DNA from: Polaribacter sp. Q13
Lineage (GTDB): Bacteria > Bacteroidota > Bacteroidia > Flavobacteriales > Flavobacteriaceae
Direction: 5' to 3'
DNA: 64,000 nucleotides
NCBI RefSeq assembly: GCF_016858305.2
Contig: NZ_CP074436.1
Span: 950,001-1,014,000, forward strand
The translations under genes and the position numbers were made by a program. Shown one piece after another: positions 24,323 through 32,443 of this stretch; within the stretch, counting starts at the first letter, position 1; every line of letters begins with the position of its first letter. The notes under the pieces were generated by a model. The model was given only the letters and a program-made list of their open reading frames with translations, ran no database searches and was not told the DNA's origin.

Positions 24323-25727
24323 CAAATTCTTCACATTGATCTAAAGTATCTGTAACATGTTTTAAAGTAGTTTTAGGATTGATTAAACACATTCTAATTA
24401 CAATCTGGTTCTGTAAAACTGTAGTTACTAAAAATGCTTCTCTAGAATCTACTACTCTCGTAGAAATTTCTTGATTTAAAAGATCTAATTCTTCTTCTGT
24501 TAAGTCTTTATTTAACGGATTATATCTAAAATTAATAATTGCTAAAGTAGCAGGAGAAACAATTTCCCAATTTTTACTTCTTCTAAGAATATCTTCTGTT
24601 TGATCTGCTAAATCTATGTTGTAAGAAATTGCTTTCTTAAAAGCATTTAAACCATATGTTTTTATAGACATATAAAATTTTAAAGCTCTAAACCTTCTTG
24701 TTAATTGAATTCCGTAATCATAAAAATTAATTTCAGACTCATTCCCTTCAATATCTCTTAAATACTCTGGTTTTTCACTAAATGTATTACTTAACCAAGA
24801 GGCATCTTTTACTAATAAACAACCAATTTCATAAGGTTGAAAAAACCATTTGTGAGGATCTACTGTTAAAGAATCTGCACGTTCTATTCCGCGTAAAACT
24901 CTACTACCTTTTTTAGATAAAATTGCGGCAGCACCGTAAGCACCATCTATATGAAACCACAGATTTTCTTTTTCACAAATATCTGCTAAATCATCTAAAG
25001 GGTCTACAGTACCTGTATTTGTAGTACCTGCAGAAGCGATAATACAGAATGGTTTTTTCCCTTCTAACTTATCTTTCGCTATTTCATTTTTAAGTTTATT
25101 CATACTAAACTTAAATTCTAAATCTGTAGGAATTATTTTTATTTGTTCCTTTTTAAAACCTAAAACCCCAATTGCTTTAATATTTGAAGAATGTGCTTGG
25201 TCTGATAAATAAATAATGGATTTAGAAAAATCATCACCACATTTTATTCTTCTAGCCGTAGTTAAAGCTGTTAAATTAGCCATAGAACCACCACTTGTAA
25301 AAATCCCTCCTCCTTTTGTAACAGGAAAATCAAACATTTTTAACAACCAATTTAAAGTAACAATTTCTAGCTCTGCTGCAGCCGGAGAAACAATCCATCC
25401 ACCAGAAAAAATATTAAATCCAGTTGCTAAAGAGTCTGCCATAGTGCTTATAAAGTTACTTGGGCCTGGCACAAAAGAAAAAGATTTAGGATGCGTAGAT
25501 ATATTACTATTTGGTAATACATTTTTAGACACAAAATCTAAAACTTCATCAGCAGGAGTTGCATTATCTGGAGCTTCGCTTAAAAACATTGTATCCATTT
25601 CTTTTCTAGAAGCTTTAATTACTGGTTTTTTACTTTCTTCTTCTATATAATGGTCTACAATAATATCTACTATTTTATAGCCATAAGACTGCATTTCTTC
25701 TTTTGTTAAATAAAAAGGTGATTTCAT
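24291..25727 (-). CDS. PLP-dependent group II decarboxylase (aromatic amino acid type)
   Basis: Pyridoxal-phosphate enzyme of the AADC/glutamate decarboxylase family, 478 residues, cytoplasmic. Motifs: GGIFTSGGSMANLTAL (about 138-153), IASAGTTNTGTVDP (about 230-243), HIDGAYGAA (about 257-265) and the PLP-binding lysine in VDPHKWFFQPYE (about 290-301). Resemblance is to aromatic-L-amino-acid decarboxylases; the substrate is not determined. It lies between two NO-related units but shows no shared operator. Its stop codon region overlaps the NnrS-like gene by 32 bases tail to tail. Confidence 0.88.
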   Translation of the reverse strand: MKSPFYLTKEEMQSYGYKIVDIIVDHYIEEESKKPVIKASRKEMDTMFLSEAPDNATPADEVLDFVSKNVLPNSNISTHPKSFSFVPGPSNFISTMADSLATGFNIFSGGWIVSPAAAELEIVTLNWLLKMFDFPVTKGGGIFTSGGSMANLTALTTARRIKCGDDFSKSIIYLSDQAHSSNIKAIGVLGFKKEQIKIIPTDLEFKFSMNKLKNEIAKDKLEGKKPFCIIASAGTTNTGTVDPLDDLADICEKENLWFHIDGAYGAAAILSKKGSRVLRGIERADSLTVDPHKWFFQPYEIGCLLVKDASWLSNTFSEKPEYLRDIEGNESEINFYDYGIQLTRRFRALKFYMSIKTYGLNAFKKAISYNIDLADQTEDILRRSKNWEIVSPATLAIINFRYNPLNKDLTEEELDLLNQEISTRVVDSREAFLVTTVLQNQIVIRMCLINPKTTLKHVTDTLDQCEEFARQVLLEWKK

Positions 25728-25919
25728 TAAATTTTAATTTTGCTGCAAATTACATTAACTTAAAATTATATTAATCATAGAAACCAAATTATATCTATAA
25801 TAATAAATATATTTCTTCCGGTCTTAAACTTTATTAAAATGTAATTTATTCATCATTTAACGCTTACTTTTCCGAAAATCATATCATTTTTACAAAAAAA
25901 ATTATAATTATTTAAATTA

Positions 25920-25933
25920 GTGACAAAAGTCAT
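25920..25933 (+). promoter_or_regulatory. Crp/Fnr-type operator (site 4)
   Basis: GTGACAAAAGTCAT, with TGAC/GTCA half-sites and TGA-N6-TCA skeleton. Centre 25926.5 is exactly 33 bases from a weak -7 box CAATTTTG (25956-25963), the same geometry as sites 1-3, upstream of the second RIC-like gene. Confidence 0.6.
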
Positions 25934-25998
25934 TTTTTATTCTTAAAAACTACATCAATTTTGTAATAAATTCTAAGTCTCTTATTGTGATAACTCTA

Positions 25999-26712
25999 AT
26001 GAATAAAAGTGTTGCTACTATTGTTATAGAAAACATTAATACTGCAGCTGTTTTAAAAAAATATAAAATAGATTTTAGTATTCATGGAAACATGCTTTTG
26101 TATAAAGCTTGTGAAGAAAAAAACACCAATTTAAAACATATTATTAGAGATTTAAAAGCGGTGAATAATAAGGTTTATTATTTAAAAGATTATAATTCTT
26201 GGAAATTAGATTTCTTAATAGATTTTTTAATAAAAATACAACACGAATACAAAGAAGAAAATACACTATTCTTAAAAGAATATGGTAAAAAAGTAGCTAA
26301 TATTTATGGGCAAGAATATAAAGAACTCATAGAAATTAATCTTTTAATACAAGGAATAGCAGATGGTATTCTTGAGCACATGAAAAATGAAGAAAGCACT
26401 ATTTTTCCATATATTAAGAAACTTATAAATGCTAAAAATAAAAAGATTGTAATTAATACTAGTAATTCACCTTTAAATGAACCTATTGAAGTTATAGAAG
26501 ATGATCACGAAAAAGTAAGTAAAACTTTTAAGAAAATTGCTGAATTAACTAATAATTACAAAATACCAGAAAATGCTTGCATCTCTTTTAAAGTACTGTA
26601 TCTTAAGCTACAACAGTTTGAAGAATTATTAAATAATCATATTCATATAGAAAATAATATATTATTTCCGAAAGCAAAAAAGTTAGAACAATCTTTACTT
26701 TTCCTTTCCTAA
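25999..26712 (+). CDS. RIC/ScdA-like hemerythrin protein lacking the Cys-Cys pair
   Basis: 237-residue paralogue of the ric product at 18833. The N-terminal domain aligns (MNKSVATIVIENINTAAVL) but the GIDFCCGGG loop is replaced by KIDFSIHGN, so the two cysteines are gone. The hemerythrin-like metal ligands are kept: IQHEYKEEN, LEHMKNEES, EDDHEKVSK and NHIHIENNILFP. It probably still binds a di-iron centre but may have lost the cluster-transfer or thiol function. A GTG 12 bases upstream is also in frame; the ATG at 25999 fits the paralogue better. The Crp/Fnr-type box upstream indicates co-regulation with nirK. Confidence 0.85.
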   Translation: MNKSVATIVIENINTAAVLKKYKIDFSIHGNMLLYKACEEKNTNLKHIIRDLKAVNNKVYYLKDYNSWKLDFLIDFLIKIQHEYKEENTLFLKEYGKKVANIYGQEYKELIEINLLIQGIADGILEHMKNEESTIFPYIKKLINAKNKKIVINTSNSPLNEPIEVIEDDHEKVSKTFKKIAELTNNYKIPENACISFKVLYLKLQQFEELLNNHIHIENNILFPKAKKLEQSLLFLS

Positions 26713-26766
26713 ATTTATTTCAACTAATTTTCACTTTTCTTTAATAGGTAGCCATTTTCTTTTCAT

Positions 26767-26774
26767 TATTTTTG
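26767..26774 (+). promoter_or_regulatory. -7 box upstream of the OstA-like gene
   Basis: TATTTTTG matches TAnnTTTG; it ends 16 bases before the TTG start at 26791, giving a leader of about ten bases. Confidence 0.45.
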
Positions 26775-26790
26775 CGATAAATTCATTATT

Positions 26791-28425
26791 TTGAAAAGAA
26801 TCCTTTTTTTATTGCTTGTTATTTCATCCTTCGTTTCTTTTTCGCAAGAAAAAAGAAAAATTGAATATTATGCCGAACAGCAAGAAGCTGATGAAGAAAA
26901 ATATCCTGGAGCAACATTGTTAATTGGAAACGTTAAAATGATTCACGATGGAATTATTTTAACCAGCCAACAAGCATTATACTATAAAGATAAAAACTTC
27001 TTTAAAGCCATTGGAAATGTGTTGATTAAACAAGGAGATACCATAACACAGACTAGTAATTATACAGATTACGATGCCAATTCTATGCAGGCTCTTTCTT
27101 GGGGAAATGTGGTTTTAAAAGATCCAACAATGACCTTAACAACAGATACGTTGCATTTTGACAGACTAAACCAAAAATTATATTACAGAAGTTACGCTAC
27201 CATAAAAGACCAAACAAATACTTTAAAAAGTAAAAATGGAAATTTTTATTTAGCCGATAAAAAATTCACTGCAACCACAAGGGTTACTGTTGTAAACCCA
27301 GAACATCACTTAGAATCTGATCATTTAGACTATTATACCAACTCTGGAATTGCATATTTATACGGTCCGTCTACGATAACAAATACCCAAAATGACAATA
27401 GAATTTATTGTGAAAAAGGGTTTTATAATACAAAAACAGATGTTTCTCATTTTGTAAAAAACGCAAAACTCTATTTAAAAGAAAGGACTGTAGAAGGTGA
27501 TAGTTTGTATTATGATAAAAGAAAAGGTTTTGCTTCTGCAACCAATAATATTCAAGTTATAGATACTGTACAGAATTTTATAACAAGAGGAAATTACGCA
27601 GAAATATTTGAATTGAAAGATTCATTGTATATTATTAAAAAAGCCTTAGCCATTTCTATTATAGACAAAGATTCTATGTTTATTCATGGAGATACTATTT
27701 TAGTTACAGGCAAACCTGATAAAAGAATTGTACGAATCTATCATAATGTAAAAATTTTTAAATCTGATTTACAAGGAAAGTGCGATTCTATACATACAAA
27801 TCAAGTAAATGGATTAACCAGAATGTTTAAAAATCCGGTAATTTGGTCTGATCAAAATCAAATTACAGGAGATACCATTCATTTACTTTCTAATGTAGAA
27901 ACAGAAAAATTAGATTCTTTAAAAGTATTAAATAACTCTTTTATCGTTTCTAAAGATTCTATTTCTAAAGAAGATTTCAACCAAATTAAAGGTAGAAATA
28001 TGTTTGGGAAGTTTAGAGAGAATAAATTGCACTTACTTTTGGTTAAAGGAAATGCCGAATCTGTTTATTTCAACAGAAATGAAGATACTCAAGTTTTAGA
28101 AACGATTACTAAAGAAATATCTAGTAATATCGAATTCACTTTAGAACAAGGACAGATTGAAACTATCAAATATTTAAAAAAATCTGATGGTAACACCTAT
28201 CCTCCATCTAAACTACCAGATGATGTTAGAAAGCTAAAAGGTTTTATTTGGCGAGAAGATGAACAACCAAAAAAAATGGAAGATATTTTTATACATGATG
28301 ATAAAAGTAAAAAACCTCTTAAAGAGGAAGTAAAAAGCAAAAAACCTTCTGTTAATCTTGATAAAAAAAAGAAAGTAAAAACAAAAGGAAAGCCTAAACC
28401 TAATAGATCTCCTAAAAAACAATAA
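26791..28425 (+). CDS. OstA-like (LptA/LptD N-terminal type) exported protein
   Basis: 544-residue secreted protein with a signal peptide (residues 1-19, ending VSFSQ). It contains repeated short beta-strand units of the OstA fold (for example GNVKMIHDGIILTSQQA, GNVLIKQGDTITQ, GNVVLKDPTMTLTTDTL), as in LPS transport proteins LptA and LptD, and a Lys/Pro-rich, probably disordered tail (about residues 500-544). Such proteins are conserved in Bacteroidota; a periplasmic LPS-bridge role is inferred. The start is TTG at 26791, supported by the signal peptide that follows directly. The aminotransferase gene begins two bases after the stop. Confidence 0.82.
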   Translation: MKRILFLLLVISSFVSFSQEKRKIEYYAEQQEADEEKYPGATLLIGNVKMIHDGIILTSQQALYYKDKNFFKAIGNVLIKQGDTITQTSNYTDYDANSMQALSWGNVVLKDPTMTLTTDTLHFDRLNQKLYYRSYATIKDQTNTLKSKNGNFYLADKKFTATTRVTVVNPEHHLESDHLDYYTNSGIAYLYGPSTITNTQNDNRIYCEKGFYNTKTDVSHFVKNAKLYLKERTVEGDSLYYDKRKGFASATNNIQVIDTVQNFITRGNYAEIFELKDSLYIIKKALAISIIDKDSMFIHGDTILVTGKPDKRIVRIYHNVKIFKSDLQGKCDSIHTNQVNGLTRMFKNPVIWSDQNQITGDTIHLLSNVETEKLDSLKVLNNSFIVSKDSISKEDFNQIKGRNMFGKFRENKLHLLLVKGNAESVYFNRNEDTQVLETITKEISSNIEFTLEQGQIETIKYLKKSDGNTYPPSKLPDDVRKLKGFIWREDEQPKKMEDIFIHDDKSKKPLKEEVKSKKPSVNLDKKKKVKTKGKPKPNRSPKKQ

Positions 28426-28427
28426 TC

Positions 28428-29609
28428 TTGAAAACAGATTTTTTTAAGTACCAAGCACAAACTTCACCTCACCCATTTGCTATAGAAATTGCCAAAGCAA
28501 AAGGAAGTTATATTTACGACACTTCTGGTAAAAAATATTTAGATTTCGTGGCAGGTGTATCTGCAAATAGCTTAGGTCATAATCATCCAAAAGTTACAGA
28601 CGCTATTAAAAACCAATTAGATGCGTATGCACATGTTATGGTTTACGGCGAATTTATTCAGCAACCACAAGTAGAATTATGTAAGTTATTAGCACAAAAT
28701 TCTCCTGAGAATCTAAACGCAGTTTACATTACAAATTCTGGAACAGAAGCTACAGAAGGCGCTTTAAAATTAGCCAAAAGAGTTACCAATAGAGCCGAAA
28801 TAATTGCTGCCAAAAATTCTTATCATGGAAACACAATGGGTTCTATGAGCGTTTCTGGGGTAGAAAAACAAAACCAAGCGTTTAGACCTTTAATTCCCGG
28901 AACAAGGTTTATTGAATTCAATAATGACGATGAAATTGATAAAATTACCACTAAAACTGCTGCTGTTATTTTAGAAACCATACAAGGTGGAGCTGGCTTT
29001 ATTGAGCCTAAAAATGGTTTTTTATCAAAAGTAAAACAACGTTGTTTAGAAGTTGGAGCGTTATTAATTTTAGATGAAATACAAACAGGAATTGGTAGAA
29101 CAGGTATGTTCTGGGGATTCGAAAACTATAATGTAATTCCAGATATTGTAATTACAGGCAAAGGTTTAGGGGGCGGAATGCCAATTGGCGCATTTATTGC
29201 TGATTTCCAAAAAATGAGCTTATTAAAAGACAATCCTAAATTAGGACATATTTCTACATTTGCAGGTCACCCGGTAATTGCTGCCGCAGGTGTTTCCACT
29301 GTAAAAGAAATTACTGAAAATAACTTTATTAAAGAATCTTTACGAAAAGAAGCGCTTATTAGAAAACATTTGGTACATCCTTCCATTATAGAAATTAGAG
29401 GAAGAGGACTCATGTTAGCTGCTATTTTAGAAACTGCGGAATTAAATGAAAAGGTAGTTTTAAAATGTTTAGAGAACGGTTTAATTCTATTCTTTTTATT
29501 ATTTGAAACTAGAGCCATGAGAATTACGCCTCCTTTGAATATTTCTGATGAAGAAATTATAAAAGGCTGTAATATCATTTTAAAAACTATTGATGAAGTT
29601 CTAAAATAA
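28428..29609 (+). CDS. Class III PLP aminotransferase (ornithine/acetylornithine type)
   Basis: 393-residue cytoplasmic aminotransferase. Motifs: FVAGVSANSLGHNHP (about 41-55), NSGTEATEGALKLA (about 104-117), LILDEIQTGIGRTGMFWGFE (the PLP-contacting Asp) and the Schiff-base lysine in VITGKGLGGGMPIGA. The resemblance is to acetylornithine/ornithine aminotransferases, but there are no arginine biosynthesis genes nearby, so the amino donor is open. TTG start at 28428; the gene is coupled to the OstA-like gene with a two-base gap. Confidence 0.88.
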   Translation: MKTDFFKYQAQTSPHPFAIEIAKAKGSYIYDTSGKKYLDFVAGVSANSLGHNHPKVTDAIKNQLDAYAHVMVYGEFIQQPQVELCKLLAQNSPENLNAVYITNSGTEATEGALKLAKRVTNRAEIIAAKNSYHGNTMGSMSVSGVEKQNQAFRPLIPGTRFIEFNNDDEIDKITTKTAAVILETIQGGAGFIEPKNGFLSKVKQRCLEVGALLILDEIQTGIGRTGMFWGFENYNVIPDIVITGKGLGGGMPIGAFIADFQKMSLLKDNPKLGHISTFAGHPVIAAAGVSTVKEITENNFIKESLRKEALIRKHLVHPSIIEIRGRGLMLAAILETAELNEKVVLKCLENGLILFFLLFETRAMRITPPLNISDEEIIKGCNIILKTIDEVLK

Positions 29610-29779
29610 AGCAATTTACTATAAATTTTAACCGAAAATAAAAACAGAAAAGAGGTTATATAAAATGATTTTTTTTGTCAATCTTAAGTTATTTTAGATT
29701 CTTATGAAGAACGAATTTCAATAAGTTAGACAACAATAAAAGTTCATTCCTTATAATAATATTTAGTCCTTTTTATACA

Positions 29780-29818
29780 GAAAAGGGCAATTATTAAAAA
29801 ATAATTACCCTTTAAATA
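29780..29818 (-). terminator. Probable terminator of the RskA-like lipoprotein gene
   Basis: AAAGGG-AATTATT and AATAATT-CCCTTT arms with one internal mismatch around an A-rich loop, located 40 bases past the minus-strand stop at 29859. The T run is short. Confidence 0.55.
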
Positions 29819-29858
29819 AATCAACCATTAACATAATAGTAGATTGTATTTTTTTCTG

Positions 29859-30749
29859 TTATCTTATTACACTTCCCGTTAAAGATACTTGTGGTCCTGA
29901 TCCCATATTTATTACCGTACCGTTCATTGCATCCGCAGGAACTTCATGTGCTAAAGGTTTTAAAGTAAAAGGTGCTGGGCTATTGTCTGGACTAGGCTCT
30001 ACAGAAATAACTACAGTAACTCCTTTTAAATCTGTTGGAAAATCTACTCCTGCAGCAGATCCTGTAACAAAATCTTCTCCAGGATAACCTGGTCCATTTC
30101 CTGCAGATCCTTTATAAGGTGAAGTTGCAGCATTATCATCTGCAGCATTTACATCTGTAAATGTACCTGTACTAACTGGTGTTCCGTTTAAAACCACCCA
30201 TCCTTCATATTTCCATCCATCAGGCAAAGTTGGTAAACCTAAACCTGCAATTGCTGGAGGGTTCGCGTTATCTAAAAACCAAATTCCACTTGCTTCATTT
30301 GTACTATCAGTATCTGTTGGTGTTGCTAAAATATATTTACCCCAAGAAGTACTAAAATCTCCAACAATACCTGCTGAAGTTACACTTGCAGAACTTCCAG
30401 AAAAATCTCCTGCTAAAATCTTAGTTGCTGCTGGTGCTAACGCATCTGCTCCTGTTTCACCTGCTGGCTCAATAGATAAAACAAATGTTGTTGCCGCTTG
30501 TAAATCATCTATTGCAACAGTATATGTTTGTGGAAAAGTAACACTTGTAAAAGTACCAGTACTTACTGGGCTTCCATTTACAATTAACCATCCTTCATAC
30601 ACATAATCTGCACCTAATGCTTCTAAACCTGTAAAATCTACTGTTAAATCTCCTGTTGTTGGTAAAGTACTGTTGTTGTCATCATCGCTACAAGCTACAA
30701 ATGTTGTTGCGATTGCAATTGCGATTGCTAAATTTAAAATTTTTTTCAT
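29859..30749 (-). CDS. Lipoprotein with two RskA-C-like domains
   Basis: 296-residue lipoprotein with lipobox TTFVAC (Cys20) followed by SDDDNNS, a common Bacteroidota surface-export-type acidic tail. Two domain copies are visible: YEGWLIVNGSPVSTGTFT near residue 51 and YEGWVVLNGTPVSTGTFT near 181, each followed by a strand ending in VLSIEP or VISVEP. The YEGW...GxPVSTGTF pattern resembles the extracytoplasmic domain of anti-sigma-K factor RskA, here without a transmembrane anti-sigma part. It is downstream of a Crp/Fnr gene and has a matching palindrome at -41.5, so it is a likely target of that regulator. Confidence 0.78.
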   Translation of the reverse strand: MKKILNLAIAIAIATTFVACSDDDNNSTLPTTGDLTVDFTGLEALGADYVYEGWLIVNGSPVSTGTFTSVTFPQTYTVAIDDLQAATTFVLSIEPAGETGADALAPAATKILAGDFSGSSASVTSAGIVGDFSTSWGKYILATPTDTDSTNEASGIWFLDNANPPAIAGLGLPTLPDGWKYEGWVVLNGTPVSTGTFTDVNAADDNAATSPYKGSAGNGPGYPGEDFVTGSAAGVDFPTDLKGVTVVISVEPSPDNSPAPFTLKPLAHEVPADAMNGTVINMGSGPQVSLTGSVIR

Positions 30750-30778
30750 CTTATTAATATTTATGTTAATGTTGATGA

Positions 30779-30786
30779 CAAAATTA
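30779..30786 (-). promoter_or_regulatory. -7 box of the RskA-like lipoprotein
   Basis: CAAAATTA on the + strand reads TAATTTTG on the minus strand, exact TAnnTTTG; 30 bases before the start codon. Its centre is 33 bases from the palindrome at 30808-30823. Confidence 0.6.
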
Positions 30787-30807
30787 TAAGTTTAATAAGT
30801 ACTGAAA

Positions 30808-30823
30808 TGTTAGCTAGCTAACA
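30808..30823 (-). promoter_or_regulatory. Perfect palindrome TGTTA-N6-TAACA, candidate Crp/Fnr operator
   Basis: TGTTAGCTAGCTAACA is a perfect 16-base palindrome with the N6 spacing of Crp/Fnr sites, immediately after the Crp/Fnr gene stop and centred 33 bases from the -7 box of the next gene. Confidence 0.65.
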
Positions 30824-30824
30824 C

Positions 30825-31496
30825 TTATGCTATTTTTTGAAGTAATCTTATTTCTTTTCTATTAAAAGTGATAATATTTTCCTCTTTTAATTCATTCATT
30901 AATACATTTAAGTTAGATCTAGAAGTACCAATTAATGAAGCTATATCTTTTTGTGTATAAGGATGTTCTATTATTTTATCTCCTGTTTTTTCACAATCAT
31001 GGCCAAACTCTTCACATAATTCTTTCATAAATTCTAAAAACCTAGTTTTAGAATCTTTAAATAAAATTAATTGTAATCGTCTTTCTAGCTTTTTAAAACG
31101 AAGTCCTAAAAACTTATAAATTTTTAAACTAAAAGTTTTATTATCACGCATTAAATCGTGCATAGTGTCTACTCCTATCGGACAGATTGAAGTAGAAGCA
31201 TCCACCGATTGAGCGAATTCATTTCTTGTTTCTTCACCTAAAATGGCTTTTTCTCCAAACAACTCTCCTTTTGTTAAAATAGCTTTCACTACCTCCGTAC
31301 CATCTTCATTATAGTACCCTAACTTAACTTTTCCTTTTTCTATAAGGTAAATTTTACTTGCCGCGTCTTCTTCAAAATAGATGTAATCACTTTTTTTATA
31401 AGCATCAAAAGAATGCCCCTTTTTATATTCTTTAAATTTATGCGGACAAAGTAAGTTGAACAGGTTTACGTTATCAAAAAACCATAAGTTATTCAT
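30825..31496 (-). CDS. Crp/Fnr family transcriptional regulator
   Basis: 223-residue regulator with an N-terminal cyclic-nucleotide-binding-type barrel (IYLIEKGKVKLGYYNEDGTE near 49-68, GELFGEKAILGEE near 77-89) and a C-terminal winged helix. The helix-turn-helix reads QKDIASLIGTSRSNLNVLM (182-200). Compared with CRP (SRETVGRIL), the first Arg is retained but Glu181 is Ser and Arg185 is Val, so it should prefer a different half-site from TGTGA. There is no N-terminal Cys cluster as in Fnr, so an oxygen-sensing Fe-S role is unlikely; the signal is unknown. The TGTTA-N6-TAACA palindrome just downstream is the best operator candidate. Confidence 0.9.
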   Translation of the reverse strand: MNNLWFFDNVNLFNLLCPHKFKEYKKGHSFDAYKKSDYIYFEEDAASKIYLIEKGKVKLGYYNEDGTEVVKAILTKGELFGEKAILGEETRNEFAQSVDASTSICPIGVDTMHDLMRDNKTFSLKIYKFLGLRFKKLERRLQLILFKDSKTRFLEFMKELCEEFGHDCEKTGDKIIEHPYTQKDIASLIGTSRSNLNVLMNELKEENIITFNRKEIRLLQKIA

Positions 31497-31566
31497 AAAA
31501 AAATATTTTAATTTTTGTTATTCAATAAGTCTATAAATTAAGGAATTACTTACAGAAAACAAGCAA

Positions 31567-32262
31567 TTACGCCTTCAATTTTAATAATAAATTAGGGTTC
31601 GGACAATTATTTACATAAAACTCAATATTTTCTTCGGATGATACTCCAGGATAATCACCATAATTATCTTCTAAATTTCTAATAATTTGAAAATGTAAAT
31701 GTGGTGCATACTCTCCATTTACAGATGAATCTCCTAAATATCCTATACAATTTCCTTGTAAAACAGTATCGCCAATCATTATATTTTCTATAGAAGCTAA
31801 AGACAAATGTCCATATAAACTATAGAAAATTTCATTTTCTAATTGATGCTTTAAAATAATTGTTGGACCATAATCTCCGTAATTATTATTAAAATTAAAA
31901 CTATGAATTTCACCATCTAAAGCCGCTAACACTTTGGTGTTTTCTTTACACCATAAATCAATTCCTAAATGAATATTTCGCTGTTTTTCTTTAGATTGAT
32001 TTTTAAAATAATCACTTCTGTCATAAATATTTCTTTTTTCTAAATAGCCTCCAAAAGCTACTTTAGCATTATTTTTAGCTAGAAAGGTTTCTAAATATTT
32101 TTCCCACGCAGTGGAAGATGAAATATCAAATTTTAATAAATCTTTATTTTTTGATGAAATAGCTATTGGCACATAACCTTCAATAGCAATATTTGAATCA
32201 ATAACTTGTATTGGTTCTTTTGATATTTGATTTAATAAATGATTGAATTTTTCTATATTCAT
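31567..32262 (-). CDS. M23 family peptidase (LytM-type)
   Basis: 231-residue protein with a LytM/M23 zinc endopeptidase domain: HLGIDLW supplies the first His and Asp (about residues 95-101), and HLHFQ the HxH pair (about 190-194). No signal peptide is seen at the N-terminus, which is unusual for a peptidoglycan hydrolase. The start is placed at the ATG at 32262 (MNIEKFNHLL) rather than at a TTG 18 bases upstream, which lies in a hairpin tail. Substrate and location are uncertain. Confidence 0.8.
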   Translation of the reverse strand: MNIEKFNHLLNQISKEPIQVIDSNIAIEGYVPIAISSKNKDLLKFDISSSTAWEKYLETFLAKNNAKVAFGGYLEKRNIYDRSDYFKNQSKEKQRNIHLGIDLWCKENTKVLAALDGEIHSFNFNNNYGDYGPTIILKHQLENEIFYSLYGHLSLASIENIMIGDTVLQGNCIGYLGDSSVNGEYAPHLHFQIIRNLEDNYGDYPGVSSEENIEFYVNNCPNPNLLLKLKA

Positions 32263-32280
32263 AGTTTGTGTAGAGATCAA

Positions 32281-32308
32281 AAAAACTTTTGAAATACATC
32301 AAAAGTTT
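32281..32308 (-). terminator. Hairpin with T tail between tlpA-like and M23 genes
   Basis: Arms AAAACTTTTGA (32281-32291) and TCAAAAGTTTT (32298-32308) with a six-base loop, followed on the minus strand by a T run. It ends only 19 bases before the M23 ATG, so it may terminate the upstream TlpA transcript or act in the leader of the M23 gene. Confidence 0.55.
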
Positions 32309-32443
32309 TATATTTAAAGACTTAAAATATAATGCATTTTCTTAAAGGTTTCAATATGATTTAAAAACGTTTGACGAAATTTTTATACATTCCGAATAAC
32401 TACTTTTTTAATAAATTCTGATTTAAATAAAGAGTAAACTCCA

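Noticed and set aside
30825..31496. This Crp/Fnr protein as regulator of the TGA-N6-TCA sites of the NO genes
   Set aside because: Its own downstream palindrome has different half-sites and its recognition helix lacks the Glu that reads G:C in TGTGA, so another Crp/Fnr protein is more likely. Not excluded.
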